This document shows, in pieces, positions 48,801 through 58,939 of a stretch of 64,000 nucleotides of DNA. A model generated the notes under the pieces. The model did not search any database. It was not told where the DNA came from and saw only the letters and a list, made by a program, of their open reading frames with translations. The position numbers and the translations under genes were made by a program. This DNA comes from Nepenthes gracilis (Eukaryota > Streptophyta > Magnoliopsida > Caryophyllales > Nepenthaceae), in NCBI GenBank assembly GCA_033239525.1, contig BSYO01000030.1:7911119-7975118 (forward strand). Direction: 5' to 3'. The first letter of the stretch is position 1, and each line of letters begins with the position of its first letter.

Positions 48801-51800
48801 GCTGCATATTATGCTTTCTAATTCATGCATGAATTAAAAACAGATCTTAAAATGTAGCTTTTGATCCCCAAACTTTGGTCAAAGGAAAGTTATCCCCCAA
48901 TGCACTTTTACTATGTAGGTTTGTGACTTGGAAGATGCGGTTTCAGTCATGGAGTTAACCTCTTTTCTATGTCATGATGAGGCTACCCATATTTAAGCTC
49001 TTTAGGCCCTACAATGTGTCGGAGTATTGCACTAGGTCACCCTGCTTTATTTTTTTTGCTATTTATTCCAATATTGTGTCATCTTATCTGCTCCTTCTTT
49101 GAAAGGATTGAATGACATCTTCAGCTAATTCAATGGCTTTATCTTTTTCAAAATGATAGTGTTTCAATATCACTATATCTCTATGCGAATAAAATATATA
49201 ACCATGCATAAAGTTTAATATATCTTATTGATGTAGTATATTTTCATCTATAAAGCAACCTAATTCATTCTCTTAAGATCATTTATGTATGCATCTCTTC
49301 TTTGTCTCAATATATAATATCAAATTATTCAAATGATGATCAAGCATTCAATAGCATTAAGTATAAAAAAAAGCAATCAAAAGAGAAAATATTGTGTCAT
49401 GAATTAGTTTCAAGAGAATGTAGTTCATCCATAGGTTACAACTAAAGCCCTTGTAATGAAAATTTAGTTCATGTTGAATAAACAACAAACATGAAAATAG
49501 TAGTGCTCATCCTTTCAATGAAGGATTAATGAAAGGAGAGAAAAAAGAGGAAAAGAAGGCTTCCCTGCTTCTGATTTGCTGCCTGCCAAACTGCTGCTCT
49601 TTCTTCTCTTTTGATTTGTTACGTGCCAAACTGCTGCTCTTTCTTCTCTTTTGATTTGTTACGTGCCAAACTGCTTCTCTTTCTTCTCTTTTGATTTGTT
49701 ACGTGCCAAACTGCTTCTCTTTCTTCTCTTTTGATTTGTTACGTGCCAAACTGCTCTCTGTGCCCTTGCTCTTTATTCTGTTGTGTATAGAATTTTTAAG
49801 CGAAGGAATCTGCTGTGTTGCAGATTTTTAGTCCCTCTACTGCTGTGTATCCCCTCTCTTAAATAGCCAAGGTCTCTCCTTTTGCCCTAGTATTCCTTTT
49901 ATGTTGCATGAAATTTTAGATTAAATTTTGCTGAATTGATCTTCCCATCTTCCACCCAATCAAGGCCCAAACTTGGCTATTTTAGTGGATCTTGAAAATT
50001 CATTTATCTTGCACATGTGTTCTATTCTAAAATAATTGGAATCTCAAGACGTGTAGAGCAAAATTGTAGAGCTCAAAGTAAGTTTTGCAACAACACTAAC
50101 AAAGCTTGGGTGAGGTAAAATGACCATTTTGCCCTTGCTCATTCAATAACTTAGTTTCTAACCAACAATGAACAAAAATTTAGTAGAAGTCAGTTAAGTG
50201 GGAGAATTTATCATAAAATAGGTTACGAATTATATATATAATTTAAGCATAATAATTGATATGTATGTATATATATGTATATATGTATGCATGCATGTAT
50301 ATATATATATGTGTGTGTGTACCATGTATACTTGTATATGGCTATTGTCAAGAATATGTATGGTGGAGTAATGACTAGTATTAGAACCGAGGAGATTTCT
50401 ATTATGATAGGAGTGCGTCTAGGATTTACTTTGATTCTTTACTTTTTTGTTCTAGTTAGGATGAATTCATGAGACATTTGTAAGACGAGGGCCTTGGTGT
50501 GTTATTTGCAGAAGACATATTTTTTTTGGTAGATGGAAATAGAGCCGGAGTAGAGCAACATTATGCTTTTGACAGTGGCTCTAAAATCCAAAGAGCTGAA
50601 GTAGAAGTAAAAATAATACATAAACTGCAATTTCATTAATTCTAGATAGAACAATGAACAAGTGATAAGATATTCTAAATGATATATTTCGTTAATTTGG
50701 ATCGATAATTTAAAAAATTTAAAAAATTGATGTTGATATGATGTACAAAATTAATGCATGTTAAAATAGAGAAATACATAGGGTGTACTTTGTGATCAAA
50801 ATGTACCTCTGAACTTTAGAAGAAAAAAATATATATATTAGACTTGTTTAGTTTATGGATCAAAATGTTGAGTAATTAAACATGTAAAAAAAAGATAAGC
50901 ATTACAAAAAATGAGAATTTTAATATAGATCATTGAAGTTATTCTAAAAGACAAAAAGATTGTAGCTGTAACCATTTAGAAATTAAAATTATTCTAGAAA
51001 AAACTGAATGGTCGATTAAGGCTAGTTCAAAAGCTTATAATATAGGCCAATTGATGCGCTGGTGAAAAAGGGTGACTTGGTTGGGGATGAAGGCAAGAAG
51101 GTAGGGAGAGATAGGCCTAGAAGTACTTGGACTGCGGTAATAAAGTATGATACAAAATTTCTATTTAGTCTTAGATGTTGTACTAAAGCAATCGTAAAGG
51201 AGGAATAGTATTTATATAGTTGAACCTACTTAGTGGGACTTAAATATTTATTATTGTTGGACTACTAAACTAAAATCCCAATGGCCTTGAAATATAGGCA
51301 AGTTTTTTATTTAAAGAACTTACCAGTTGACCTTTGACCTATCAACCATTACGAGAGCTGGAAATTGGTATCTTGGATGTTTATTGCTGTATAATAGGTT
51401 GTACCAAGTACTTTTGAGCCATTGTCAACACTGAATAATAAACCTTTTCTTCTTCTTCTAAACCTTCCAATTTCTTGCTGTTTTAGCTGTTCAATGCCAT
51501 GAGCATCCCATCTCCTAAAACCTTCCTACATAACTGGGTTCACTTTATTTATGCCATAAGCCTTCATTCTCTGGCATATATCCTTATAATGATTGGGCCA
51601 ATACAACTTCCTCTGTGCGTAGCTTGTAAAAACAATGAAAAATGTCTGTCGTAAATAAATGAGAAATGCAGATATGATAGATATATGCTGCCAAACATGA
51701 AAGCACATAGGAGCGTAGCTTGAACAACTCCCTTGATCTAGTTATTTGAGGCCTACATGATCAACTGAAACCACAGAGAATCTTCATTTTCAGCCTATAG

Positions 51801-54800
51801 AAATGGGGAAGAGTTACATTGGTTTTCCATTGAAATTGAAGAAATAGAAAACCCTTTTTGGAGGTCCTGGCCACAGGCTCTTATTCTGGATTTTGTGCTG
51901 TCATTTGTTACTTGAACAGCATGTAGGATCTGATGTGCAGCTTGAAAATTTATTATTATTATTTTTTCCAGGGAGCTGATGAGAAGTGGCACTTTCTTGA
52001 GTTTGGAGGACAACACCTTGGCTAAATTCTTCAGTGTTCTTCTTTGAACAATGTTATTGACCAAGATTTTTTTGCTGCTGGCTCTTCAAAGAGGAGAAGA
52101 AAGAAGAACATCAAGTTTAGGCTTTTTAGCCGTTTAGCATTCTCATATAAGTCTAAGATAAAGCAGGAGCACCTGGTTAATTGTACACCAAACTCATTAA
52201 AAACGCAGGATGGAATTATCCATGTCAATTAATCAATGCATTCATAAAGCTTATACTCTAATGCTCCCTTTCATGGGAACCCCATTTAAGTTTTAAGCAT
52301 GGATTATGTAAGCCCACTCCATAGCATCTACTGAAAGATAAATCTAAGAAAGCAGGGTCCAAGTATTTTGGTCCTGTTTGTCCTTGTTTTGAAAAGAGAT
52401 TCTGAGAACTATAATTTGTGGCTTCTGTTCGAGCAGACTCTATTTCAAAGTGTTTTGAAAAGCTAGAAGCTTCTTCTTTTTTTTTTTTTTTTGGTGTTCC
52501 AGTTTTTATTTCTAGAGCGGAGAAGGAGTTTGAAAAGCTGGGCCAAACAGCCATTCATACTCATGATCACTTAGTCAGAGATGCTATGATGCATGTACAT
52601 GTTAAGGAACCTGCTTATCCCAAAACATAAGATGACTGGTGAAGGTCCAAGAATAGATTTATACTCTTATAATGTTGAACTAGGAACTCAGATCCTTGAT
52701 TGCTTCCAATGTCCCCTTCTTCTGAAAAGGGCTCTTCCTGATCAGCTTCCTTAAATTATTAACAGACTTGATTCAGTCATAGTTGGTCTTCTTTCCAGTG
52801 CATCAGTCTGCAAATTTGTGGAAAAATCCAATCTCTTTATCCTAGTCATCCACCCATTAGAAATAGTTAATACACTACTTCAAATCAATACTTGCTCCCT
52901 ACTGTAGTTTCAGCAAGTACTTGCATGCACTTCTGGGCTTCCAACATCACAAAATCCTTTCTGACCCACTTCCCCGTATTTCTCACAAAGGGGAGAAATA
53001 TTTCGCAAGTGCATAACTAGGTCTTTCCCATGCCCTAAACTGTGCAGACCATGTACATCAGTTTTCTGGAATGAGATGAGAGACTTCAAATAGGTTCATT
53101 GCTCCAGCCTAGTTATCCACAAACACTCCTCTTCTATCCTTTTTCTTTTGAACCTGATTTTACTGAAGATCTACGGGAGGCATAAGGATGCGGCACACTG
53201 CTGTTTGTGCCTTTCCTAATATGCTGGGTTGTAAGCTGTATATTCATGGATTAAAATATCGGTATCAATTGTGACCATTTTAGTATCGCATATATCAGGC
53301 AATATATATCAGTATCAGATATGTTATAAGGAACGATATTTCTAAAAATCGTACATTGATAGGGTTGTATCGGTTTATATTTTGAATATCAACCGATATA
53401 TCATGATATATTGTTGATATGACAATATGTCACGATATTACAATATTGTCACGGTGTTGGAAAATATCGGTATTGGTGGGTCCCGATATTGATACATATT
53501 AGCCGATATTGTAACTATCATCTAATATTTGCATCTATGTTATAATATTACTTTTCCTTATTTTACAATTGATATTGTATTTTAGCTGCTAGATACAGGA
53601 TGATTGTAGAATTTGCAAATAACTACCTGTAACTTCCAGAGGTTGGTTACATTTTGATTGTAAGCATATTTTACTGAGAAATAGCAGGGGGCTTTTTTCT
53701 CCCTTTCTCATGTATTATGCAGAATGGAAGATACTCAGAGAACATCTGAGTTCCAGCCTTCAGGGGAAGAACAAGAAGAGAGATTGTGTGAGATGACTTT
53801 GCTGTATGTGAACAGTCCTGTCCCTGTTCATTCTTGTGCTTCTTTCTTATTTCGTATGATGAAGATTTGGGAACCATGGACACTCTCTCGGGTTCAAAGT
53901 CTCGATGTTCGACACATATTGGACACTGACACGCTGCGGACATGTTGGGACACGTGTCGGACGTGCTCCAATACATGTTAATTTATTTTTTTATTTCGAC
54001 ACGTGTCGGACACTCTCCGAACATGTATTGACATGTTTTGGATGCGTTTTGGACACGTCCCGACACGTTTGGACATGCTCTAGACATGTCTGATATGTTA
54101 TGGACACGTTTCGGAAGCACGTTGTGTGGCATAGAGAGCAGGAGAGAGAAAGAGTTAGAGAGAGGGAAATGAATTTGGATGGAAGCGGTAATTTTAGAGT
54201 TTGTCTTTCGTAAAGAGAGAGGACGACGGCCGAAGGTGAGTTAAGGGGAAGCACGCCATCTTGTACAGAGAGCAGGACAAAGAAAGAGTTAGAAAGAGGG
54301 AAACGAATTTGGATGGACGCTGTTAGGGTTTTGGTCTTCCGTGTAGAGAGAGGACAACGGTCGAAGGTGATTTAAGGGGATGAGTATGCCCCTTTTCCCT
54401 TTTTTTTCCTTTTTTCTTTTCCTCCTATTTTAATTTGTTTAACCCCCTTTTTCTTTTTTTTTTTTTTATATTTATCATTCACATATATTTTAATTATTCT
54501 TGTAAAATATAAACTCAAATAAAATTAAATATATAAATAAATTTATTTATTAATTGGATCAAATTTTTATTTTTTATTGAATACTTATATTTATATTTTA
54601 TAAATTTATGAAATAATAATCTTGTACTTGCACATTTTAAAATATTATTATACAAGTAGGATTATATTTTGTAAATTTATGAAATAATTATTTATAGTTA
54701 TATATTGTTAAAATATTATTATATAAGGACGATTATATTTTATAAACTTATAAAATAATAATTTTATAATATTACATTTTTAAAATATTATTATATTAAT

Positions 54801-57008
54801 AGGATCTAAAAAATTATAAAAAAATATTTTTTTGATATTTTCTTATTTTATAAAAAATTAAAAATATAAAACATAATATAAAACGAATTAAAAAAAAACA
54901 AATTAAAAGTAGTGTTCATCAATTAAAAAAATTATAAATCATAATTTTAGTTTATGTGTCCCCAACGTGTCGTGTCCTTAATTTTTAAAAAATAGTGTCG
55001 GTGTCATGTTTGTATCCCGCGTCGGTGTCCATGCTTCATAGGAGAAGATTTTGGCCCTTTTGGCCTGTGGATGTTTCTATATTTTAGGTTTTTACCAATG
55101 TGAAAAGTTGTTCTCTAGTTCTTGTTACACCTGCGAATAATCTGGTTTGCACCACTTAGATTGGATCAACTAAAACTGTCTATATCAGAACCCAGAAAGG
55201 ACTCTTCCATTTTTCCACCCCTGCTTTTAGCATTTGCTTGCTTGTTGATTGGAAAGAGAACTCCAGCGCACAACATTTTAGGGACATGATATTATGTAAC
55301 TTTGGGCTTGAAACTACTATTTTATTCTGAAAATATGTTCTTAGTTGGCTGCATGGAGGATCTATTGAAGCTATATTACACTGAGATTTGTTGCTGCACC
55401 ATTTGAGGCTTGCTCCTCCCTTAACATATTCCTTGCCTGAACAATATCTGAGAGCTGAGGCTTCTCCATGAAATGTTTCCCTCACTCACTGTTTTTTCTG
55501 CTGGATAAGTAACCATATTGTTATCCTCTGCAATGCATCATTGCATCTTTGGCGGGACCACCTCCTTATTGTGTCCTCCAAAGATTATGCCTTTCTACAT
55601 AATTTTTCAGACTCAAAACTCAGCAGACACCAATTTAATATAATCCTCAATGTGGTGGCTGAAATTTCATCTACAACTGCAGCCACTTTCATTTCATATC
55701 CCTTATCTGACATGGTTGGCATCACTTCCTCCTTCGTTCTTCCCCTGAGAAGCATGCACGTTGACATGGGATATGGACACGCACAACATAGACACACCGT
55801 CATGTTGTTTTTTTTTTTTTCAATGAGGACTTGATATGCTGGGGATATGTTAATTAAAATTTAGTTTATTATTTTTCTAACTGATAAATAGTACTATTTC
55901 ATGCTAAATTAGCAATAATGATATTCATTTCTTGTTTCTTCGCATAGAAAAATTTTGTGGGAAAACCGATGTGCAATTGAATCCATATAAGTAAGTTATG
56001 CTATAATATTTTTTATTAGCTGTTATAATGTAATAATAATGATATAACTAGGCAAACTAAGCCAAAACCTATTATTGCAAATATTTCTTTTATATACCAA
56101 TCAATATCTGTGTTTTGCTTTTACCACTTTTCACTTTGTAATTGTGAAATGATATCGAATATAAGCATATAGTCATATAAAAAGGATAAGTATCAAATAT
56201 CAATGACATTCAAATACATAAGTTACTTTCTACGTTTTGATCTCTATATCATTTTCTTCCTTGGCCCCATTTGCATTACCATTGTTAGTAAAGACTGTAC
56301 ACTCTTAAATCTGGCTTATGTAATGAGAGATGTTTCAATCTCTAACTCTCTATTATACTCGAGTGAGTCAGATGTGTTTCCACATATGTCTTACATCTTA
56401 CCCTCTCTTTACGACTATTGTGGACTTCTACTTGAAAGAAGGCAAAGTTTGCTATAAATGAAAATGTGCTTTAACGTGTCCAAAATGCCACAAGTGTGTC
56501 CAAAATGTGTCAGCGCGTGTTGAAATCATTTTTTAAAAAAATTGGACGCTCCAGTTGGACATGTGTTGGGAGAATGTATGTGTTTCTTAGGCTCCCCCTC
56601 CCAAAAAAAAAAAAAAAAAAAAAAAGAAGGATGAAAAAGGATGTTGGAGACAAGACCTCAGGAAGTAAGAAAAGGCACCCAAATGTAGAGATGCTGTGTT
56701 GATTTTCTTTAGGAAATATATCTAATATATGTGGATATGAGACATTAGTGCTCTCTGGCTTTATTATCTACATGTCTTTTATTTTCTCCAATGGGAAACT
56801 TCTGGCTTTTGTTTTAGTATCTATCTGAGATTAGCCCTATCTTTTTTTGTTAGAGCAGCTCATAACCATTTTGTTAATGGCAGGGATTGGAAGAGTTTGG
56901 CCCATTCTTCTTGGTGGCCATATTCATTGGACAGTTGGCCTAGTGGCAACATTAATTTCTATCAGCAGCATAATCGCAGCAGATACATATGCTTTTCTTG
57001 GTGGCAAG
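30346..57008 (+). CDS. CDS4: Plastid-type phosphatidate cytidylyltransferase (CDP-DAG synthase), 5' part of gene
   Basis: Joined exons 30346-30570, 44817-45118, 46495-46685 and 56884-57008 give 281 codons in one frame with GT-AG introns. The product converts phosphatidic acid and CTP to CDP-diacylglycerol, the precursor of phosphatidylglycerol, and is expected in the plastid membrane. Residues 1 to about 70 are Ser/Arg-rich and transit-peptide-like. Residues from about 100 match the chloroplast CDS4/CDS5 family: [86 protein letters not shown]. Several hydrophobic membrane segments are evident. The family is about 400-430 residues, so the C-terminal third with the CTP-transferase signature (K-R-x4-K-D ... 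H-G-G-x2-D-R-x-D) must lie beyond the window; I found no further exon up to 64000. All exons look intact. Introns of 14.2, 1.4, 10.2 and over 7 kb are filled with transposon relics. CDS4 is the Arabidopsis name; CDS5 fits equally. Confidence 0.9.
30571..32220. other. Start of intron 1, no recognised element
   Basis: Intron-like sequence of mixed composition. Two related stretches, 30700-30870 and 30770-30890, share TTGAACTCAGT(T/C)-AATGGA words, and CTTTTGGACT(T/A)GG recurs at 30931 and 31077, suggesting a local partial duplication. No exon is needed here, since exon 1 and exon 2 join in phase. Confidence 0.4.
32220..33183 (+). mobile_element. Copia-type LTR end, primer binding site and leader
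   Basis: TGGTATCAGAATCC at 32471-32484 is close to the TGGTATCAGAGC site complementary to initiator tRNA-Met, used by most plant copia elements, and is preceded by ...TTTGTCA, a fitting LTR end. The left LTR limit is not defined. The following 700 bp are leader-like and then break at 33184 where another element starts. Confidence 0.5.
33184..34970 (+). mobile_element. Probable Ty3 (Tekay-like) LTR inserted in the copia leader
   Basis: Starts TGTGGTGACCAAAACCTGGAATG, resembling the TGTGATG-CC--AA-CCGGAATG start of Tekay/Del LTRs. It contains a degenerate tandem array (about 33985-34215, units with 'CACAGGG', 'GGTCTAGGATGCTCTATACTT', 'CTCTAGGCCCACA') typical of such LTRs. No gag or pol is seen, so it may be a solo LTR. 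The right limit is uncertain. Confidence 0.4.
34971..36559. other. Intron 1 sequence with LTR-like pieces
   Basis: No coding exon. Two related stretches, 35262-35397 and 35437-35568, share GTATTTGAAATCGCGTTT / GGTAATCGAACTCACGTTT, TAATATTAAA and GTATAAACAGTTGGCT-like words, an imperfect direct duplication about 175 bp apart. A CAG run lies at 35899-35914. 35930-35965 (CACTTTCTCTCTATACTCTC) is LTR-promoter-like. Confidence 0.35.
36560..41140 (+). mobile_element. Decayed Ty1/copia retrotransposon in intron 1
   Basis: Read in three frames with many stops, the domains follow copia order. Gag (36700-37080: [31 protein letters not shown]), zinc knuckle (37150-37270: [17 protein letters not shown]), protease start (about 37450: [10 protein letters not shown]), GAG-pre-integrase (37815: RLGHPN), integrase (38870-39470: [20 protein letters not shown]), HQSSCPD, end of integrase (39490: CIFLGYP), reverse transcriptase (40150-40800: [28 protein letters not shown]), RNase H (40960-41110: [30 protein letters not shown]). 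38230-38640 looks like a piece of a second copia element ([13 protein letters not shown]). It is not functional. It ends abruptly at 41140 in the RNase H region. Confidence 0.85.
41141..43640 (-). mobile_element. Truncated Ty3/gypsy chromovirus (Tekay-like), integrase and 3' LTR
   Basis: On the minus strand, 43520-42560 reads through the end of the RT-integrase spacer ([17 protein letters not shown]), the integrase core ([16 protein letters not shown]), its C-terminal part ([27 protein letters not shown]) and [15 protein letters not shown], all in the Tekay/Del order, with stops. A polypurine tract (about 42464-42486 in reverse) precedes TGTAACGC, the 3' LTR start, at 42463; the LTR extends toward 41141. 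The element is cut at both ends and abuts the copia relic. Confidence 0.8.
43641..43864 (+). repeat. Dispersed repeat rich in CGATAT/ATATCG words, copy 1
   Basis: Contains runs such as GACCGATATATCC, CAATATCGCATTGCAATATCG and GGCCGATATTTC. It matches 53245-53530 in style and order on the same strand. No coding capacity; probably a small non-autonomous element. Confidence 0.5.
43865..44600 (+). mobile_element. Copia reverse-transcriptase fragment
   Basis: Broken frames read copia [50 protein letters not shown], then [12 protein letters not shown]... /[35 protein letters not shown] and [13 protein letters not shown]. Many stops. It is a different copia lineage from the relic at 36.6-41.1 kb, lying 216 bp before exon 2 of the host gene. 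Confidence 0.75.
44817..45118 (+). CDS. CDS4: CDP-DAG synthase coding exon 2
   Basis: Acceptor TTGTTGTAG, donor TT|GTAAGA. Starts [13 protein letters not shown], then the first membrane segments and the [11 protein letters not shown] block, and ends MPILT plus two bases that complete a Leu codon with exon 3. Apparent starts within it (44862) are internal methionines. Confidence 0.92.
45119..46494. other. Intron 2, with a (TG)n microsatellite at 45875-45899
   Basis: 1376 bp between exons 2 and 3 with GT-AG ends. Mostly unique-looking T-rich sequence. TATATATATATG runs into (TG)12. No transposon coding sequence seen; this is the only short intron in the visible part of the gene. Confidence 0.6.
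46495..46685 (+). CDS. CDS4: CDP-DAG synthase coding exon 3
   Basis: Acceptor GTTGTCAG, donor ACAG|GTAAAT. Encodes [18 protein letters not shown] through GLAAPALNT and one base of a Gly codon. The reading matches the plastid family almost word for word. Confidence 0.92.
46686..50328. other. First part of intron 3; LTR-like and unclassified sequence
   Basis: 46686-47260 is intron-like. A (GT)n then T-run lies at 47276-47302. From about 47368 (TATTGTTGAGGGGTAGG) to 47660 the sequence is A-rich and LTR-like. 47900-49400 shows open frames on both strands that I do not recognise. 49400-50260, including the minisatellite at 49573, looks like an LTR with leader. No host exon is required here, because exons 3 and 4 join in phase. 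Confidence 0.35.
49573..49755 (+). repeat. Minisatellite, 40-bp unit, about 4.5 copies
   Basis: The unit begins GATTTGTTACGTGCCAAACT and recurs at 49573, 49613, 49653, 49693 and 49733 with very few changes (GCTGCTCTTT against GCTTCTCTTT). The near identity of units points to recent expansion. Confidence 0.85.
50329..51260 (+). mobile_element. LINE (non-LTR) retrotransposon relic
   Basis: 50330-50580 reads reverse transcriptase of plant L1 type: [34 protein letters not shown], then [18 protein letters not shown] at the catalytic F-A-D-D position (here F-A-E-D). 51040-51200 reads the C-terminal part, [16 protein letters not shown] and CTKAIVKEE, ending in the usual TACTTAGTGGGACTTAA-type tail. 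The middle is deleted and 5' truncation is normal for LINEs. Inactive. Confidence 0.7.
51261..53244. other. Intron 3 sequence, unclassified
   Basis: Mixed-composition sequence with scattered frames of 60-100 codons on both strands, none recognised. Frames overlap each other and contain homopolymer-encoded runs (for example Phe/Lys runs at 52470-52495), so they are probably chance. Possibly ancestral intron, or a decayed element of unknown type. Confidence 0.3.
53245..53530 (+). repeat. Dispersed repeat rich in CGATAT/ATATCG words, copy 2
   Basis: Dense in ATATCGG, CCGATATAT, TCACGATATT and GGCCGATATT-like words (AGCCGATATTG), as in 43641-43864. Both copies lie in introns of the same gene, on the same strand. 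Confidence 0.5.
53871..55037. mobile_element. Small non-autonomous DNA element with GGACAC-rich ends
   Basis: Ends are GAACCATGGACAC at the left and, in reverse, GAAGCATGGACAC at the right: 12 of 13 bases. Subterminal sequence on both sides is a mass of GGACACGT, GACACGTGTCGGAC and GTGTCGTGTCC words. GAAGATTTGG lies just left (53861) and GAAGATTTTGG a few bases beyond the right end (55044), a possible diverged target duplication. The middle holds a tandem duplication and then AT-rich filler with no coding sequence. A Mutator-like affiliation is a guess. Confidence 0.5.
54128..54389 (+). repeat. Tandem duplication, 134-bp unit
   Basis: AGAGAGCAGGA...GAATTTGGATGGA...AGAGAGAGGAC(G/A)ACGG(C/T)CGAAGGTGA occurs twice, starting at 54133 and 54267. 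Units differ at several sites. It resembles a gene leader (GA-rich, GTTAGGGTTTT) that the small DNA element may have carried. Confidence 0.7.
55038..56883. other. End of intron 3, unclassified
   Basis: No recognised coding sequence. GGACACGCACAACATAGACACAC (55775-55797) and GTGTCCAAAATGTGTCAGCG (56495-56514) may be the ends of another decayed copy of the GGACAC element. An A-run of over 20 bases lies at about 56604-56624. Confidence 0.35.
56884..57008 (+). CDS. CDS4: CDP-DAG synthase coding exon 4
   Basis: Acceptor AATGGCAG, donor CAAG|GTAATA. Encodes [20 protein letters not shown] and ends [10 protein letters not shown]. In the family the next residues are TFGRTPLT..SPKKTWEG; these are not found downstream within the window, so intron 4 exceeds 6.9 kb. 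Confidence 0.9.
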
Positions 57009-57360
57009 GTAATAATGTTTTAAGACTTGATTGCTGGGACCTTGGTCTGAATCTTGTTGACTCATTGGTTAGACATGTTTACATTTATTTTTGTGTGTTT
57101 AGCACTAGTTATCCTGGTGTCAAAGTCAGCCATGTTGCTTGGCTCATAAATGATACCGTAACATCTGGCTGGTTGGTGTGGCTACATTAAACTTTCTTTT
57201 TCAAACTATATAATTCTTAAACTTGAAATGATCTTTCACTCTTTGATTAACAAACTTGGGTCTTTAAATGATTTTTATTTTTTTTTTACAGGCCTTGAAA
57301 TGGTGTGTCACTTCTATGTTAATAGCCTTTTGTGAATTGATCAATAGTTCAATACCTATT

Positions 57361-57941
57361 TGTTATGAAGTAAATTTAGTGCATCCACTTCATGACCAGA
57401 AAAGTAAGGGTGGACGTGAAATTGAAGGGAATGTAATTGATGAAGTGTGTATAACTGTATTTTGTTTTAAAAAACTGCAGGAGGTCAGTATTCAATTTCT
57501 CAATTTTCTTTTTAGTTCTTGGAATACATTATATATAGACTGTTGTAGTGATTCTTAGCCATTTGATCATGACCTTCTACTAACAATAAGTATCTAAAAA
57601 CACAATTTGTATATCAGCTTTAGCAATAATAACAGAATGTGTAACATTCTCTTACATTATATATAGACTGTTATAGTGATTCTCGGCCATTTGATCATAA
57701 CCTCCTACTAACAATAAGTATCTAAAAACACAATTTGTATATCAGCTTTAGCAATAATTAACAGAATGTGTAATAGCCATAACAATAAGCAATATAACAA
57801 TTGAGCTTTGGCCTATCTGATGTCTGCTGTTCTGAGGTTCACTGTTCTGCTGAGATGACTATTCTAAGGTTCAACAGTTGAGGTTTGGCTGTCTGAGGTT
57901 TGGAAGTTGAAGCTCAGAAGTTGCGAGGTTCAGCTCCTTCA
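57361..57941 (-). repeat. 3' LTR of the intron 4 Ty3 element, with internal tandem duplication
   Basis: Aligns with 63000-63567: shared are TATGAAGT, GCATCCACT, AATTGAAGGGAAT, CTGAGGTTC(G/A)-CTGTTCTGCTGAGA and a GGCTCCTTCA-type end. Within it, 57526-57653 is repeated at 57654-57775 with only a few differences, a 128-bp duplication absent from the other LTR and so formed after insertion. Confidence 0.7.
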
Positions 57942-58486
57942 AAATAGTACCCCTTGATGAAAACATTCTCGTTGTCAAGGATGAAGGAAGGAAACTGTGC
58001 AATAATTACTTCTCAATTCTCTCAAGTAGCAATTTCCCTTGGCAGATTTGTCCATTGCATCAAGTTGAGTAACACTTATTTCCCCTGTACAATTCTGGTC
58101 TGCAGTATCTTCTCTGCCTAACTATGATCATCATAGTTATCTAAGATTGGTAAGGAGGGTTTCATTGTAACTGAAGTGCCAATCTTTTTCTTCGGTATAT
58201 AATAGAAACATGAATGACAATGTGAATTATTGAATGAGGAAGCAGTTGTAGTCTATCATGCATTTCTCCCACCTCTACTTTGAAAGGCCCATAGTGCTTA
58301 GACAACAACTTAAGGTTCTTCCTCAAGGCTACTGCAGTTTGAGGAAAACCTCTTCTCCCACTTCAAAAGTCCTTTTGCTCCTCTTCTGGTTTGCATAATA
58401 CCATTCTATTTTGGGCCATTGTTCCTATAGCGATCTGCTCACATCTACTCTTTTGCTCATTAAACTGTCAACAGAAGCTACCTCAG

Positions 58487-58939
58487 TTAGATCAACATAA
58501 TCCAATTGTAGTTGTGGGGAACATAGCCATATAGTTCTTGGTAGGGAGTCCTCTTGATGGTGTTGTGATAGCCCTCTGCCCGTACAGTAGTAGTCATATT
58601 AAAGAAAGATATGAGAATGCAACTTAAATAGGTCTCTAAACACTGGTTTACCATCTCCGTTTTCTCTTCCATTTGTGAGTGATAGGCCGTACCCATATGC
58701 ATTTGAGTTCCGATGCTATTGACCAAATATGTTAAAACATTCCAGTTAATAATGTAACAAGGTATGCCATGCAGCTTATCTACATTGTCCAGGAAAAATG
58801 TAGTTACCCTGAGGCTGAAAATAGATGAGTTAAGCCAAAAATGGGCATATTGGGTCATTCTGTTTATTCCCACCATTATTTCATCCTTCCCCCTAGTCTT
58901 GGTCGACCCACAACAAAATCCATGGTGATGTGACTCCAA
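58487..58939 (-). pseudogene. Ty3 integrase fragment
   Basis: A 150-codon minus-strand frame with RMTQYAHFWLNSSIF (family: RFTKYAHF), FFLDNVDKLHGIPCYII, GTAYHSQMEEKTEMVNQCLE (family: SAYHPQTDGQTERVNRCLE) and TPYQELYGYVPHNY (family: TPFEALYG-PP). The second catalytic Asp of the DDE triad, normally in V-S-D-R-D, is lost (IINWNVLTY), while the Glu-like position reads M-E-E-K-T-E. Non-functional piece of the intron 4 element. Confidence 0.8.

Noticed and set aside
49573..49755. CRISPR-like array
   Set aside because: Head-to-tail 40-bp units without spacers in a plant intron: a minisatellite.
52044..52630. Frames with basic and helical composition (52044-52232, 52418-52630)
   Set aside because: No family recognised, run through homopolymers, and overlapping frames exist on the other strand.
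57268..57558. Open frame just after a TTTTTTTACAG acceptor, looking like the next exon of the CDP-DAG synthase gene
   Set aside because: Its product has no similarity to the expected TFGRTPL continuation, and the sequence recurs at 62960-63130 as part of the LTR of a Ty3 element.
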